DNA of 64,000 bases, taken from assembly GCF_900451175.1 (NCBI RefSeq), contig NZ_UGJJ01000001.1, positions 1,305,879 through 1,369,878 on the forward strand, in the 5' to 3' direction. The notes below the pieces were generated by a model. That model was not told the origin of the DNA. It ran no database searches and saw only the letters and a program-made list of their open reading frames with translations. How positions within the stretch are numbered: the first letter of the stretch is position 1; every line of letters starts with the position of its first letter. Positions 1 through 8,357 of this stretch are shown one piece after another. This stretch comes from Kingella potus. Its GTDB lineage: Bacteria > Pseudomonadota > Gammaproteobacteria > Burkholderiales > Neisseriaceae. Made by a program: the position numbers and the translations under genes.

Positions 1-271
1 AGGTGTTCGGCAGCGGCAGGGTTTGGAGGTATGCCGTTTGCGGGTCGGGTTTGCCCGCGCGGTAGTCGGCTTGCGCGGGGCAGCGGGTAAAGGCCAGTAT
101 TTCCGAGCCGATCAGGCCGCAGATGTTGTACCAGTGTGCGCCGATGTGCAGGTAAACCTAGTTGATTTCGCCGCCGGTGTTTTCCGCCAGCAGCGTTTTG
201 AGCGGCTGGCCGTTCAGGGCGGCGAGATCGGTGGTGTTGGCTTTTATCCGTGCTTCGTAGTCGCAGGACAT
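1..271 (-). pseudogene. Hypothetical gene broken by an in-frame stop; 3' end off window
   Basis: From an ATG at 271, 4 bases past the pglC stop, the frame runs 37 codons (MSCDYEARIK...), meets TAG at 160-158, then stays open to the window edge for about 52 codons (VYLHIGAHWYNICGLIG and onward). Codon third positions are G/C-rich on both sides of the stop, so both halves look like parts of one gene with a nonsense change, possibly CAG to TAG. No ATG lies soon after the stop to restart from. It would be the next gene of the pgl transcription unit. I do not recognise the family and cannot exclude a base-call error. Confidence 0.55.
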
Positions 272-275
272 GGTG

Positions 276-1463
276 TTATCCGCAGGCCGGCAGGGCGGCC
301 TGTTGCAGCACGGCGGCGATGTGTTGTTGGCAGAACGCGGTTTCGCTGTCGGTAAGCGTGGGATGGACTAGGAACATCAGCGCGGTTTCGCCCAATTCGA
401 CCGCGTTTTTCAGACGGCTTTCCGGCCGCCACGGCGTGCCGTAGAAGGCTTTTTCCAGATACACTTCGGAGCAGCTTCCCTGATAGCAGGGCACGCCGAG
501 GGCGTTCAGCTCGCTGACGATGCGGTCGCGGCTCCAATCGGGTTTGAGCTTTTCGGGGCGCACGAATGCGTAAAACTTGTATTGCGCGTGTCCGATATGT
601 CCGGGCACTTCCGGAAGGCGGATGCAGCCGGAGCCGCCCAGCGTTTCGGCCAGCTTCGCGGCGTTGGCGCGGCGTTTGGCCGTCCATTCGGGCATACGTT
701 TGAGCTGGATGCGGCCGATGGCGGCCTGCATTTCCGTCATGCGCCAGTTGGTGCCGAAACTTTCGTGCAGCCAGCGGAAGCCGGGCGGGTGTTGGCGGTG
801 GTACACCGCGTCGTAGCTTTTGCCGTGGTCTTTGTACGACCACATTTTTTCCCACAAATCTTTGTCGTTGGTGGTAACCATGCCGCCTTCGCCGCCGGTG
901 GTCATGATTTTGTCCTGGCAGAACGACCATGCGCCGATGTGGCCTATCGAGCCGACCGATTTGCCTTTGTAACGTGCGCCGTGGGCTTGTGCGCAGTCTT
1001 CGATGACCCACAGATTGTGTTTTTCGGCCAATTCCATAATCGCGTCCATTTCGGCGGGCATTCCGGCCAGATGGACGACAATGACGGCTTTGGTATTGGG
1101 GGTTAAGGCCGTCCGAATGGTGTCGGCGGTGATGTTTTGGCTGTTTAAATCGACATCGGCGAATACGGGGTTTGCGCCTGCGGTAACGATGCAGGAAGCC
1201 GAGGCGAGGAAGGTGCGCGAGGTAACGATGACATCGTCGCCCGCGCCGATGCCTACGGCTTTTAAGGCCAGATCCAAAGCCAGTGTGCCGTTGGCCAGGG
1301 CAACGGCGTAGCGCGTGCCGGCAAAGGCGGCAAACTCTTTTTCAAACTCGCGGCATTCGCTGCCCGTCCAGTAATTGACTTTGTTCGACAGCAGCACGCG
1401 CGATACGGCATCGGCTTCTTCTTGGGTGAAGCTCGGCCAGGGGGAGAGGGAGGTGTTCAGCAT
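276..1463 (-). CDS. pglC: PglC-type aminotransferase for pilin-glycan sugar synthesis
   Basis: A 395-residue DegT/DnrJ/EryC1-family PLP aminotransferase. The catalytic lysine is K185 in SFCQDKIMTTGGEGG, with the family's E-D-C-AQAHGA stretch before it. In Neisseria this enzyme aminates the 4-keto sugar nucleotide on the way to diacetamido-trideoxyhexose (DATDH), the first sugar of O-linked pilin glycans. The start is placed at MLNTSLSPWP (ATG at 1463), preceded by an A/G-rich stretch; the frame is open 22 codons further upstream, but that part is mostly translated uptake sequence. It follows the acetyltransferase gene after 272 bp containing uptake-sequence copies. Assignment to this family is firm; the exact role is inferred from the locus. 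Confidence 0.85.
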   Translation of the reverse strand: MLNTSLSPWPSFTQEEADAVSRVLLSNKVNYWTGSECREFEKEFAAFAGTRYAVALANGTLALDLALKAVGIGAGDDVIVTSRTFLASASCIVTAGANPVFADVDLNSQNITADTIRTALTPNTKAVIVVHLAGMPAEMDAIMELAEKHNLWVIEDCAQAHGARYKGKSVGSIGHIGAWSFCQDKIMTTGGEGGMVTTNDKDLWEKMWSYKDHGKSYDAVYHRQHPPGFRWLHESFGTNWRMTEMQAAIGRIQLKRMPEWTAKRRANAAKLAETLGGSGCIRLPEVPGHIGHAQYKFYAFVRPEKLKPDWSRDRIVSELNALGVPCYQGSCSEVYLEKAFYGTPWRPESRLKNAVELGETALMFLVHPTLTDSETAFCQQHIAAVLQQAALPACG

Positions 1464-1735
1464 GAGGTTTCTTTCTTTTTCAGACGGCCTGTCGGAACAG
1501 GCAGGCCGCCGCTGCGGCCGAGGCGGCATGGCGGCATGGCGGGGTGTAAAAGCGGTTGGGGGAAGCGGGCTGTCGGGCTTTCTGCGGCCGGCTGTTTTTC
1601 AGACGGCCTGTTGTCCGCCGCCGCATTCTTTCGGCAGCCATGCGGGAGCAAAGGGCGGGTCGTGCGGTTTTGCCGTTGCTGCTGCCTGCAAGAGGCCGTC
1701 TGAAAACGCACGGCTGTTTTTCAGACGGCCTTTCG
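1464..1735. other. Intergenic stretch with uptake sequences between acetyltransferase and pglC
   Basis: No gene seen. Single AG-dialect uptake sequences lie near 1480 and 1600, and an inverted pair follows the acetyltransferase stop. The inverted pair suggests that pglC is partly uncoupled from the upstream genes. Confidence 0.5.
1691..1733 (-). terminator. Inverted uptake-sequence terminator
   Basis: AGGCCGTCTGAAAA and its complement 12 bases apart form a hairpin right after the acetyltransferase stop codon. Confidence 0.6.
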
Positions 1736-2380
1736 TCATTGCAACGCCCGCGCCGGCACGCCCGCGACGGTCAGGCCGTCGGCAATGTCGCCGACTACCG
1801 CCGCGCCCGCGCCGACGGTTGCACCGCTGCCGATGCGCACCTGCTGGCGGGTGCACGCGCCTATGCCTATCCAGCTTCCCGCGCCGACCTGCGTGCCGCC
1901 CGCCAGATGCGCTCCCGGGCTGATGTGGACAAACGCGCCCAGCGTGCAGTCGTGGTCGACGGTGGCGGCGGTGTTGACGATGCAGCCTTCGCCTATGCGG
2001 CTGCCGGGCTGGATAACGGCTTGGGCAAACACGGCGCAGCCGCCGCCGAGCGCGGCATAGGGGGCGACGACGGCACTCGGATGGACGATGTCGGGCAGGG
2101 TGAAACCGAGCGTTTTCAGACGGCCGAACAGCTTTTGCCGCGCGGCGTTGTCGCCCACGGCCACGGCGGCCTGGTATGCGTCGGGAGTCAGGCGCGTGCC
2201 CAAAAGCGGTGTGCCGCCCAAAACGGGCAGGCCGAGTACGGTGTCGCCGGCGGCGCGGCCGTCGTCGAGAAAGACAATCTGCGCCCACCGGCCGGCGGCC
2301 AGCGCGGTGGCGGCCAACACTTTGCCGTGGCCGCCCGCGCCGATGATGACGAGTTTGTCTGCGTTGGTGTCTGTGTTCAT
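1736..2380 (-). CDS. PglD/NeuD-type sugar N-acetyltransferase (separate form of the PglB C-terminal domain)
   Basis: A 214-residue protein of the NeuD/PglD acetyltransferase family. An N-terminal nucleotide-sugar-binding fold (LVIIGAGGHGKVLA at 10-23) is followed by a left-handed beta-helix of hexapeptide repeats from about residue 105 (IVHPSAVVAPYAALGGG...). The usual histidine motif NTAATVDHDC is present. It should transfer acetyl from acetyl-CoA to the 4-amino group made by PglC. In N. meningitidis this activity is the C-terminal half of the fused PglB; here it is its own gene, 103 bp after the phosphoglycosyltransferase gene. An uptake sequence inside the gene is translated as FGRLK. Confidence 0.85.
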   Translation of the reverse strand: MNTDTNADKLVIIGAGGHGKVLAATALAAGRWAQIVFLDDGRAAGDTVLGLPVLGGTPLLGTRLTPDAYQAAVAVGDNAARQKLFGRLKTLGFTLPDIVHPSAVVAPYAALGGGCAVFAQAVIQPGSRIGEGCIVNTAATVDHDCTLGAFVHISPGAHLAGGTQVGAGSWIGIGACTRQQVRIGSGATVGAGAAVVGDIADGLTVAGVPARALQ

Positions 2381-2436
2381 AAAACGGCCTTGTTAAACGG
2401 AAAACGGATGGCGGCGGCAAGGCCTTGTCCGACAAT

Positions 2437-2480
2437 GTTTTTCAGACGGCCTGTACAAGGCGGCAGGCCGTCTGAAAAAC
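2437..2480 (-). terminator. Inverted uptake-sequence hairpin between the two halves of a split pglB
   Basis: TTTTTCAGACGGCCTG and CAGGCCGTCTGAAAAA separated by about 10 bases, just after the phosphoglycosyltransferase stop. Confidence 0.55.
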
Positions 2481-2483
2481 GGT

Positions 2484-3095
2484 TCAGCCTTCTTTGCCGT
2501 TGCCTTCGAACTTCGCCGCCGTGGCTTCGCCTTCGCTGCTGATGCCTTCGCGGATAAAGACTTTTTTCACGGTGAGCAGCAGGATTTTTATATCGAGCCA
2601 AAACGAGCGGTGATCCACATACCACACGTCGAGGCGGAATTTTTCCTGCCAGGATAGGGCGTTGCGCCCGTTTACCTGCGCCCAGCCGGTGATGCCGGGG
2701 CGCACTTCGTGGCGGCGGCGTTGTTCGGCGTTGTAGAGCGGCAGGTATTCGGGCAGCAGCGGACGCGGGCCGACCAGGCTCATGTCGCCTTTCAATACGT
2801 TCCACAATTCGGGCAGCTCGTCGAGGCTGGCGGCACGCAGTTTGCGGCCGAAAGGCGTGAGGCGTTCGGCATCGGGCAGCGGCCTGCCCGTGCTGTCGGC
2901 CGCGTCGCGCATGGTGCGGAATTTGTACATGGCAAAGAGTTCGCCGTTTCTGCCCGGACGCATCTGGCGGAACAAGACGGGCGAGCCGAGTTTGCGCCGC
3001 ACCGCCCACGCCAAAAGCAGCAGCAGCGGGCAGAGCAGGAGCAGCGCGGCGGCGGCGGCGGCAATGTCGAAGGCGCGTTTGCAAAAGGCGTTCAT
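2484..3095 (-). CDS. Undecaprenyl-phosphate phosphoglycosyltransferase (separate form of the PglB N-terminal domain)
   Basis: A 203-residue bacterial sugar transferase of the small monotopic phosphoglycosyltransferase class (like Campylobacter PglC). One N-terminal membrane segment (FDIAAAAAALLLLCPLLLLLAW, about 9-30) is followed by the cytoplasmic catalytic domain with the K-F-R-T-M motif and the family's DELPELWNVLKGDMSLVGPRPLLPEYLPLY block; the E-L-P and P-R-P motifs are intact. It would place the first phospho-sugar on undecaprenyl phosphate. Its start overlaps the stop of the glycosyltransferase gene by 4 bp (ATGA), indicating translational coupling. The fused meningococcal PglB carries this domain at its N-terminus. 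Confidence 0.85.
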   Translation of the reverse strand: MNAFCKRAFDIAAAAAALLLLCPLLLLLAWAVRRKLGSPVLFRQMRPGRNGELFAMYKFRTMRDAADSTGRPLPDAERLTPFGRKLRAASLDELPELWNVLKGDMSLVGPRPLLPEYLPLYNAEQRRRHEVRPGITGWAQVNGRNALSWQEKFRLDVWYVDHRSFWLDIKILLLTVKKVFIREGISSEGEATAAKFEGNGKEG

Positions 3096-4261
3096 GGCAG
3101 CAGGCTTTCAATCAGGGCGGCGAGGCGGCGGTAGGACAGGCGGCGGTCGAACAGGCGGGCGATTTCCTGCGTCTGCACGGGGGCGGCGTTGTTTTTCAGA
3201 CGGCCGAACGCGGCGGCAAAGTCCTGCGCGTTGCCCGAAGCGTAGTTTTCGTGCGGCAGCAGGTGCAGCAGGCGGCGCACTTCGGGATGGGTCTGGCTGT
3301 TCAAAACCGGCTTTTGCAGCACCATGTAGTCGGAAAGTTTGTTGGTTACCGACTGCGGCGCGTAGCTGTGGATGGGATTGACCGCCATATCGCAGCCTTT
3401 GGCCAGCGACAGCATGTCGGCATAGGGCAGGTAGCCGTGGAACACCGTGCCGGAGGCGGCATAGGCCGTTTGCAGGCGCGCCGCGTCGCCGCCGCCGCCG
3501 CAGATGTGCAGCTCCACGTCTTCGCCGCGCTGGCGCAGCAGGCGCACGCCACGGCAGACGGTTTCCACGTCGTAGCTGTGGCTGAGCGTGCCCAGATAAA
3601 ACAGCCGCGTCCTGCCGGCTTCAAAGCGCAGCGCGGGCGCGGCGGCCACGGCGGCACAGTCTGCGCCGATGTACACCGCTTCGTGCGGCACGGCGGGATT
3701 GGCGGCGCGGGCGCGGGCAAGATAGCTTTCGGACACGGCGGCCAGCGCGTCGGCGCAGGCATAGGCGCGGTCTGCCTTGCGGGCAAAGGGAAACAGGCGC
3801 GGCGGCAGGTGTTTGAGTGCGGGCAGCACGGCAGAAAACGATTCCGGCCACACGTCCTGCACATCGATCAGCAGCTTGTAGCCCAGCCGCGCTTTGTGCC
3901 GCCCGAGCACGAGGTTGGACGCAATCAGCGGGTAGGCGGAATACACCAGGCCGAATTCCCCCGTGCGGCGGCCGTGCAGCCAATGGTCGAGGCGGCGCAC
4001 GAAGCCGTGATGGCTTTTCAGACGGCCTGTCGAAACGTTTTCGGTATAACCCGCTTCGTCGATCAGCTCCACTTTCAGACGGCCTGAGGAGGCGGCGGCC
4101 GCATCTTCCGGCCGTCTGAACGATTTGTCGTAATGGCGGAAGCGGCTGGTGAGCAGCAGCACGTCATGACGCTCGGCCAGCATCTCGGCCAGATAGCGGA
4201 AACGGTTGAAATAAGGCTCGCCGGGCAGCGAGCAGAACGGGGCGGCAATCAGGATGGTCAT
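3092..4261 (-). CDS. Family 4 glycosyltransferase of the pgl locus
   Basis: A 389-residue GT-B glycosyltransferase (GT4, WbuB-like). The start MTILIAAPFCSLPGEPYFNR is chosen because the upstream in-frame extension to 4363 is mostly translated uptake sequence. The N-terminal domain has DVQDVWPESFSAVLP; the C-terminal donor domain contains FYLGTLSHSYDVETV and NPIHSYAPQSVTNKLSDYM, where the GT4 acidic motif is expected. It probably adds a later sugar to the lipid-linked pilin glycan. Three uptake sequences are translated within it (SGRLK, TGRLK, FGRLK), an unusual load for one gene. It is the first gene of the cluster and runs divergently from nhaC. Which pgl letter applies cannot be told. Confidence 0.75.
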   Translation of the reverse strand: MTILIAAPFCSLPGEPYFNRFRYLAEMLAERHDVLLLTSRFRHYDKSFRRPEDAAAASSGRLKVELIDEAGYTENVSTGRLKSHHGFVRRLDHWLHGRRTGEFGLVYSAYPLIASNLVLGRHKARLGYKLLIDVQDVWPESFSAVLPALKHLPPRLFPFARKADRAYACADALAAVSESYLARARAANPAVPHEAVYIGADCAAVAAAPALRFEAGRTRLFYLGTLSHSYDVETVCRGVRLLRQRGEDVELHICGGGGDAARLQTAYAASGTVFHGYLPYADMLSLAKGCDMAVNPIHSYAPQSVTNKLSDYMVLQKPVLNSQTHPEVRRLLHLLPHENYASGNAQDFAAAFGRLKNNAAPVQTQEIARLFDRRLSYRRLAALIESLLP

Positions 4262-4477
4262 GGCGTGGAAACGGTTTTCCGGCAAGGCCGCCGCACGGGC
4301 GGGACGGGGTGGAAAAAAGCGGATTATAGCCTTTTCGCGGCGGCAGGCCGTCTGAAAAAGCACGAAGCGGGGGCGGCGGCGCGGAGCCGCGTTTGCGGGT
4401 GTTTTTTAAGTTATGTAAATTATTGTGCCGATAGGCTACAATATACGCCGTTTCCAGCCAAACAAACGGAGCAGACC

Positions 4478-5854
4478 GTGTTCGCTTTCAAATCATTAAT
4501 CGATATGCCGCGCAAAGAAGCCGTGTTGGTGGCTGCCGCTCTGGTGGCGGCAATGGGCTACACCATTATCGCGCTGGAATGGCTGCCGCATATGACCATC
4601 ATCGCCGCCATCACCGCGCTTTTGGCCTACGGCCTGGCGCGGGGTCTGAAATACGACGATATGCAGCGCGGCATGATTGCCGCCCTCAGCCAGAGCATGG
4701 GCGCGGTGTATCTGTTTTTCTTTATCGGGCTGATGGTGAGCGCGCTGATGATGTCCGGCTCGATTCCCACGCTGATGTATTACGGCTTCGGCCTGATTTC
4801 GCCCGAATATTTCTATCTTTCCGCCTTCGTGCTCTCTTCGCTGATCGGGATAAGCATCGGCAGCAGCCTGACTACCTGCGCCACGGTGGGCGTGGCCTTT
4901 ATCGGCATGGGCGAAGCGTTTCACGCCAATCTGGCTATGACGGCGGGGGCGGTGGTGTCCGGCGCGTTTTTCGGCGACAAAATGTCGCCGCTTTCGGACA
5001 CCACGGGCATCGCCGCCTCCATCGTCGGCATCGATCTGTTCGAGCATATCCGCAATATGGCCTACACCACCGTGCCGGCCTGGATTCTGACCGCGCTGGC
5101 CACCGGCTGGCTGCTGCCCGCCGCCGCCGCACACGATTTGAACAGCACCGCCGTGTTCCGCAGTCAGCTCGAAGCCTCCGGCCTGGTGCACGCCTATTCG
5201 CTGATACCGTTTGCCGTGCTGGTGGTGCTGGCGGTGCGCCGCGTCAATGCCGTGGTTGCCATGCTGGCCACCATCGTGTCCGCCGTGGCCGTTACCTATC
5301 TGCACAGCAGCCCGAATCTGGCCACGCTGGGAAGCTGGTTTTACGGCGGTTTTAAAATCGAAGGGGATTTCGACCGCATCGGCAGGCTGGTGTCGCGCGG
5401 AGGCTTGGAAAGTATGTTTTTTACCCAGGGCATCGTCATCCTCGGCCTGAGCCTGGGCGGGCTGCTGTTTACGCTGGGCATCATCCCCGGCCTGCTCGAA
5501 TGCATCCGCCGCTTTCTCACCAGCGCGGGACGCGCCACCGCCAGCGTGGCCGCCACTTCGGTGGGCGTGAACGTGTTAATCGGCGAGCAGTATTTGAGCA
5601 TTCTGCTGGCGGGCGAAACCTTCAAGCCGGTGTACGACAAACTCGGCCTGCACCCGCGCAACCTTTCGCGCACGCTGGAAGACGCGGGCACGGTTATCAA
5701 CCCGCTGGTGCCGTGGAGCGTGTGCGGCGTGTTCATCGCGCAGACGCTGGGCGTGCAGGTGCTGGATTACCTGCCCTATGCTTTTTTCTGCTATCTGAGC
5801 CTGCTGCTGACCCTGGCCTTCGGCTGGACCGGACTGACGTTGAGTAGGAAATAA
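4478..5854 (+). CDS. nhaC: NhaC-family Na+/H+ antiporter
   Basis: A 458-residue polytopic inner-membrane protein of the NhaC family, with the family's loop VSGAFFGDKMSPLSDTTG near the middle and about 11-12 hydrophobic segments. It should exchange Na+ for H+ in sodium and pH homeostasis. I chose the GTG at 4478 (FAFKSLIDMPRK...), because GGAG lies at 4468-4471, six bases upstream; the ATG at 4505 has no visible ribosome-binding site. A -10-like TACAAT lies at 4437-4442. It is monocistronic and transcribed divergently from the pgl cluster. Family assignment is firm; ion specificity is from the family. Confidence 0.88.
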   Translation: MFAFKSLIDMPRKEAVLVAAALVAAMGYTIIALEWLPHMTIIAAITALLAYGLARGLKYDDMQRGMIAALSQSMGAVYLFFFIGLMVSALMMSGSIPTLMYYGFGLISPEYFYLSAFVLSSLIGISIGSSLTTCATVGVAFIGMGEAFHANLAMTAGAVVSGAFFGDKMSPLSDTTGIAASIVGIDLFEHIRNMAYTTVPAWILTALATGWLLPAAAAHDLNSTAVFRSQLEASGLVHAYSLIPFAVLVVLAVRRVNAVVAMLATIVSAVAVTYLHSSPNLATLGSWFYGGFKIEGDFDRIGRLVSRGGLESMFFTQGIVILGLSLGGLLFTLGIIPGLLECIRRFLTSAGRATASVAATSVGVNVLIGEQYLSILLAGETFKPVYDKLGLHPRNLSRTLEDAGTVINPLVPWSVCGVFIAQTLGVQVLDYLPYAFFCYLSLLLTLAFGWTGLTLSRK

Positions 5855-5987
5855 GGCCGCCCGCAAAGGCGTGGGCGGCTTGGCGGGGCAAAATCAAAAC
5901 CTGCGGCCTTGCCGCACTCCGCCATCATGCCTGCGGCCGGTATGGTGAAACAGCACGCAAATATCCGTCATGCCGTTTGCACGGCAG

Positions 5988-6060
5988 GCAGCGTGTGTCG
6001 CCACAAGCGACGCACGCGGTTTCAGAATATCTGCAAAGCTCGGGCGACACACCCTACTTC
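5988..6060. repeat. REP-like hairpin pair (direct plus inverted)
   Basis: A direct copy GTGTGTCGC-N4-GCGACGCAC at about 5992-6016 (foot degenerate) faces a partial inverted copy GGGCGACACACCCTAC at about 6042-6057. It belongs to the GTAGG-foot repeat family found throughout the window. Confidence 0.65.
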
Positions 6061-6123
6061 GGCATCCTCCTTGCCGGCGCAAGTGCCGGCTTTTTATTTG
6101 TTTGCTATGAAAAATAGTATTGA

Positions 6124-6167
6124 AGAGGCCGTCTGAAAACCTGCAAACGGGTTTTCAGACGGCCTTT
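6124..6167 (-). terminator. Uptake-sequence terminator after dsbD
   Basis: Inverted AG-dialect pair with extended arms (AGAGGCCGTCTGAAAACC / GGTTTTCAGACGGCCTTT) 18 bp beyond the dsbD stop. Confidence 0.7.
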
Positions 6168-6184
6168 GCTTGGCCTGTCGGCTG

Positions 6185-7987
6185 TTAATGCGCGTTTTTC
6201 CGATACCACGCGATAAATTCTTCCGGCTTGGCAAAGCCGAGCAGGGCTTCGCCACGGCTGCCGCCGGCTTTGACAACGAATACGCCCGGCGGGCCGAAGA
6301 GGCCGTATTCTTTCAGCAGGGCGCGGTGTTCGGGGCTGTTGGCGGTTACGTCGGCCTGGAAAAACCTGTCCATCGGCACGGCGGCGGCCACTTCGGGCGT
6401 GTGCAGGGTGTAGGCTTCCATCTCTTTGCACGAGATACACCAGTCGGCATAAAAATCCAAGATGACGGGCACCGACGGGTCGGCACGCAGGGCGGCATCC
6501 ATGGCGGCTTTGAGTTCGGCCACATCGGTAAACTTGTGCTTGAGGCCGTCTGAAACCCCGTGTGCGGGATGCAGGGTCAGGAAAGCGTGCAGCGGCGTGG
6601 TTTGCCCGCGCAGGCTTTGGAGGCCGAACCACGATCCTGCGGCGATCAGAACAGCGGCAAGGACGGCGGATACGGTTTTCAGACGGCCTTTGCGCTTGTT
6701 CAGCCCGTATAACAGGAGAACGGCGGGCGCGAGCAGCAGCAGGGTGTAGCCGCCGGCTGCGGCGGCATAGGGCAGATAGGGGGTGGCGAGATAGACGGCA
6801 ACAGCCAGCAGGATAAAGCCGAAAGCGTATTTCACACCGTTCATCCAGTCGCCCGCACGCGGCAGGATGTGGCCGCCGAAAGTGCCGATAAGGATGAGCG
6901 GCACGCCGGTGCCCAAAGCGAGGGCGTAGAGCGCGAGGCCGCCGAGCAGCGCGTCGCCGGTTTGGCCGATATAGCCCAGCGCAAAGGCGAGCGGCGGCGC
7001 AACACAAGGGCCGACAATGAGGGCGGACAGCATCCCCATGCCGAATACGCCGGCGATTTTGCCGCCGGAGAATTTGTTGCTCTGGTTTTGGAAATAGCTC
7101 TGCACGGATGAGGGAAGCTGGATGTTGAACAGGCCGAACATAGAGAGGGCGAGGACGGCCATCAGGCCGGCGGCGGCGAGAACGACGGCGGGCTGCTGCA
7201 GCCAGACGGTAAGCAGCGCGCCCGTCGTACCGGCAATCACGCCGACGAGGGTGTAAGTAAGGGCGAGACCCTGGGTGTAAACGAGGGTCAGCATAAAGGC
7301 GCGGCCTTTGGAGGCGTTTTTGTCGCCGATGACGATGCCGGACACAATGGGAATCAGCGGGTACATACAGGCGGTAAAGCTCAGGCCGATGCCCGCGACA
7401 AAAAACGCCAACAGGTTGGCGTTCAGAGTGTCCCGCGAAAGTTTGAAGCGGCTGCTTGCGGAGTTTTCCGGCGGGGCAGACAGGCCGCCTCCTGCTGCCT
7501 CCGCCGGCTGCGGTGCGGTAAAGCGGGCGGAAGGTTTCTCGGTGGCGGCTTGAACCCGGTATTCGCCCGGGCCGGAAATATCGAAAACGGTTTCGCTGGG
7601 CGGATAGCACACGCCCGCATCGGCGCAGCCCTGGTACATCACAGTCAGCTTGTAGCCGCCCTGCGGCGCACCGTTTTTGAAGGGATAGCCGGCTTCCGCC
7701 TTGTGGTAGTACACGGTTTGGCGGCCGAAAAATTCGTCCTCCTTCACTTTGCCGGGTTCGGGATACGCCGCCGGGCCGAATGCGGCCTGCGGCTCGGCGG
7801 CAACGGAGATTTTGTCGCGGTAGAGATAGTAGCCGTCGGCAATTTTAAATTCCAAACGCACGCCGCTTTCTTCGGCATGAACTTTCGGCACAAACGCCTC
7901 TTCCGGCGGCAGAAGCTGCGCGGGATCGACGGCGAAAGCACGGCCGAGGCAGAGTAGGGAAACGAAGAAAAAAAGCAGTTTTTGCAT
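6185..7987 (-). CDS. dsbD: Thiol:disulfide interchange protein DsbD
   Basis: A 600-residue DsbD that carries electrons from cytoplasmic thioredoxin to periplasmic thiol oxidoreductases. In order: signal peptide (MQKLLFFFVSLLCLGRAFA), the alpha domain with its cysteine pair (YQGCADAGVCYPP), the eight-helix beta domain with cysteines in FTACMYPLIPI and IVGPCVAPPLAF, and a C-terminal thioredoxin-like gamma domain with CISC (DWCISCKEME). All six redox cysteines are visible, so it should be functional. The start at 7987 gives a clean signal peptide; the frame extends upstream without one. Two uptake sequences are translated inside (KGRLK in the membrane domain, VSDGLK before gamma). Confidence 0.93.
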   Translation of the reverse strand: MQKLLFFFVSLLCLGRAFAVDPAQLLPPEEAFVPKVHAEESGVRLEFKIADGYYLYRDKISVAAEPQAAFGPAAYPEPGKVKEDEFFGRQTVYYHKAEAGYPFKNGAPQGGYKLTVMYQGCADAGVCYPPSETVFDISGPGEYRVQAATEKPSARFTAPQPAEAAGGGLSAPPENSASSRFKLSRDTLNANLLAFFVAGIGLSFTACMYPLIPIVSGIVIGDKNASKGRAFMLTLVYTQGLALTYTLVGVIAGTTGALLTVWLQQPAVVLAAAGLMAVLALSMFGLFNIQLPSSVQSYFQNQSNKFSGGKIAGVFGMGMLSALIVGPCVAPPLAFALGYIGQTGDALLGGLALYALALGTGVPLILIGTFGGHILPRAGDWMNGVKYAFGFILLAVAVYLATPYLPYAAAAGGYTLLLLAPAVLLLYGLNKRKGRLKTVSAVLAAVLIAAGSWFGLQSLRGQTTPLHAFLTLHPAHGVSDGLKHKFTDVAELKAAMDAALRADPSVPVILDFYADWCISCKEMEAYTLHTPEVAAAVPMDRFFQADVTANSPEHRALLKEYGLFGPPGVFVVKAGGSRGEALLGFAKPEEFIAWYRKNAH

Positions 7988-8158
7988 GGTGGGATACTGG
8001 GTGCAAAGGGAAAAACAGGGCGGGTTTATAGACATTTCGCGCCGCCCTGTCAAACGTTTCGCCCGCAAAGTTTGCGCAGGCGCAGAAGAGCGGATGCTGT
8101 GCGCACGCTGCCGCGCAAGGCTGCACACAACGTGCCTTTCCGGCAAAAAAGCGGAGAA

Positions 8159-8203
8159 AGAGGCCGTCTGAAAACCGTTTTACAAGGTTTTCAGACAGCC
8201 TCA
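8159..8203. terminator. Inverted uptake-sequence pair with one mutated arm
   Basis: AGGCCGTCTGAAAACC pairs with GGTTTTCAGACAGCCT; the right copy has lost a perfect uptake core but the stem still forms. Confidence 0.45.
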
Positions 8204-8298
8204 GTGTTTGGCACAAAGCAATAAAAACACCCGTCCTGCCGGCTGCATCACGGGCAGGGTATGCAGCACAGTAGTGCACACGTTTCCGGCCGCAGCGA

Positions 8299-8340
8299 AA
8301 GGCCGTCTGAAAACCGCATTGCGGCTTTCAGACGGCCTCT
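8299..8340 (-). terminator. Uptake-sequence terminator after the lipoprotein gene
   Basis: AAAGGCCGTCTGAAAACCGCA and its near-complement form a long hairpin just past the stop at 8358. Confidence 0.65.
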
Positions 8341-8357
8341 GGGGGCTTTATGGCTTT

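Larger units (their letters stand above)
5855..6184. other. Gene-free interval with one REP-like pair and a terminator
   Basis: 330 bp between convergent nhaC and dsbD. It holds a REP-like pair and one uptake-sequence terminator. No open frame with coding character. Confidence 0.6.
7988..8357. other. Gene-free interval upstream of dsbD
   Basis: 370 bp containing the dsbD promoter region and two uptake-sequence hairpins. One hairpin is imperfect: its right arm reads TTTTCAGACAGCC, a G-to-A change in the core. No gene seen. Confidence 0.5.
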
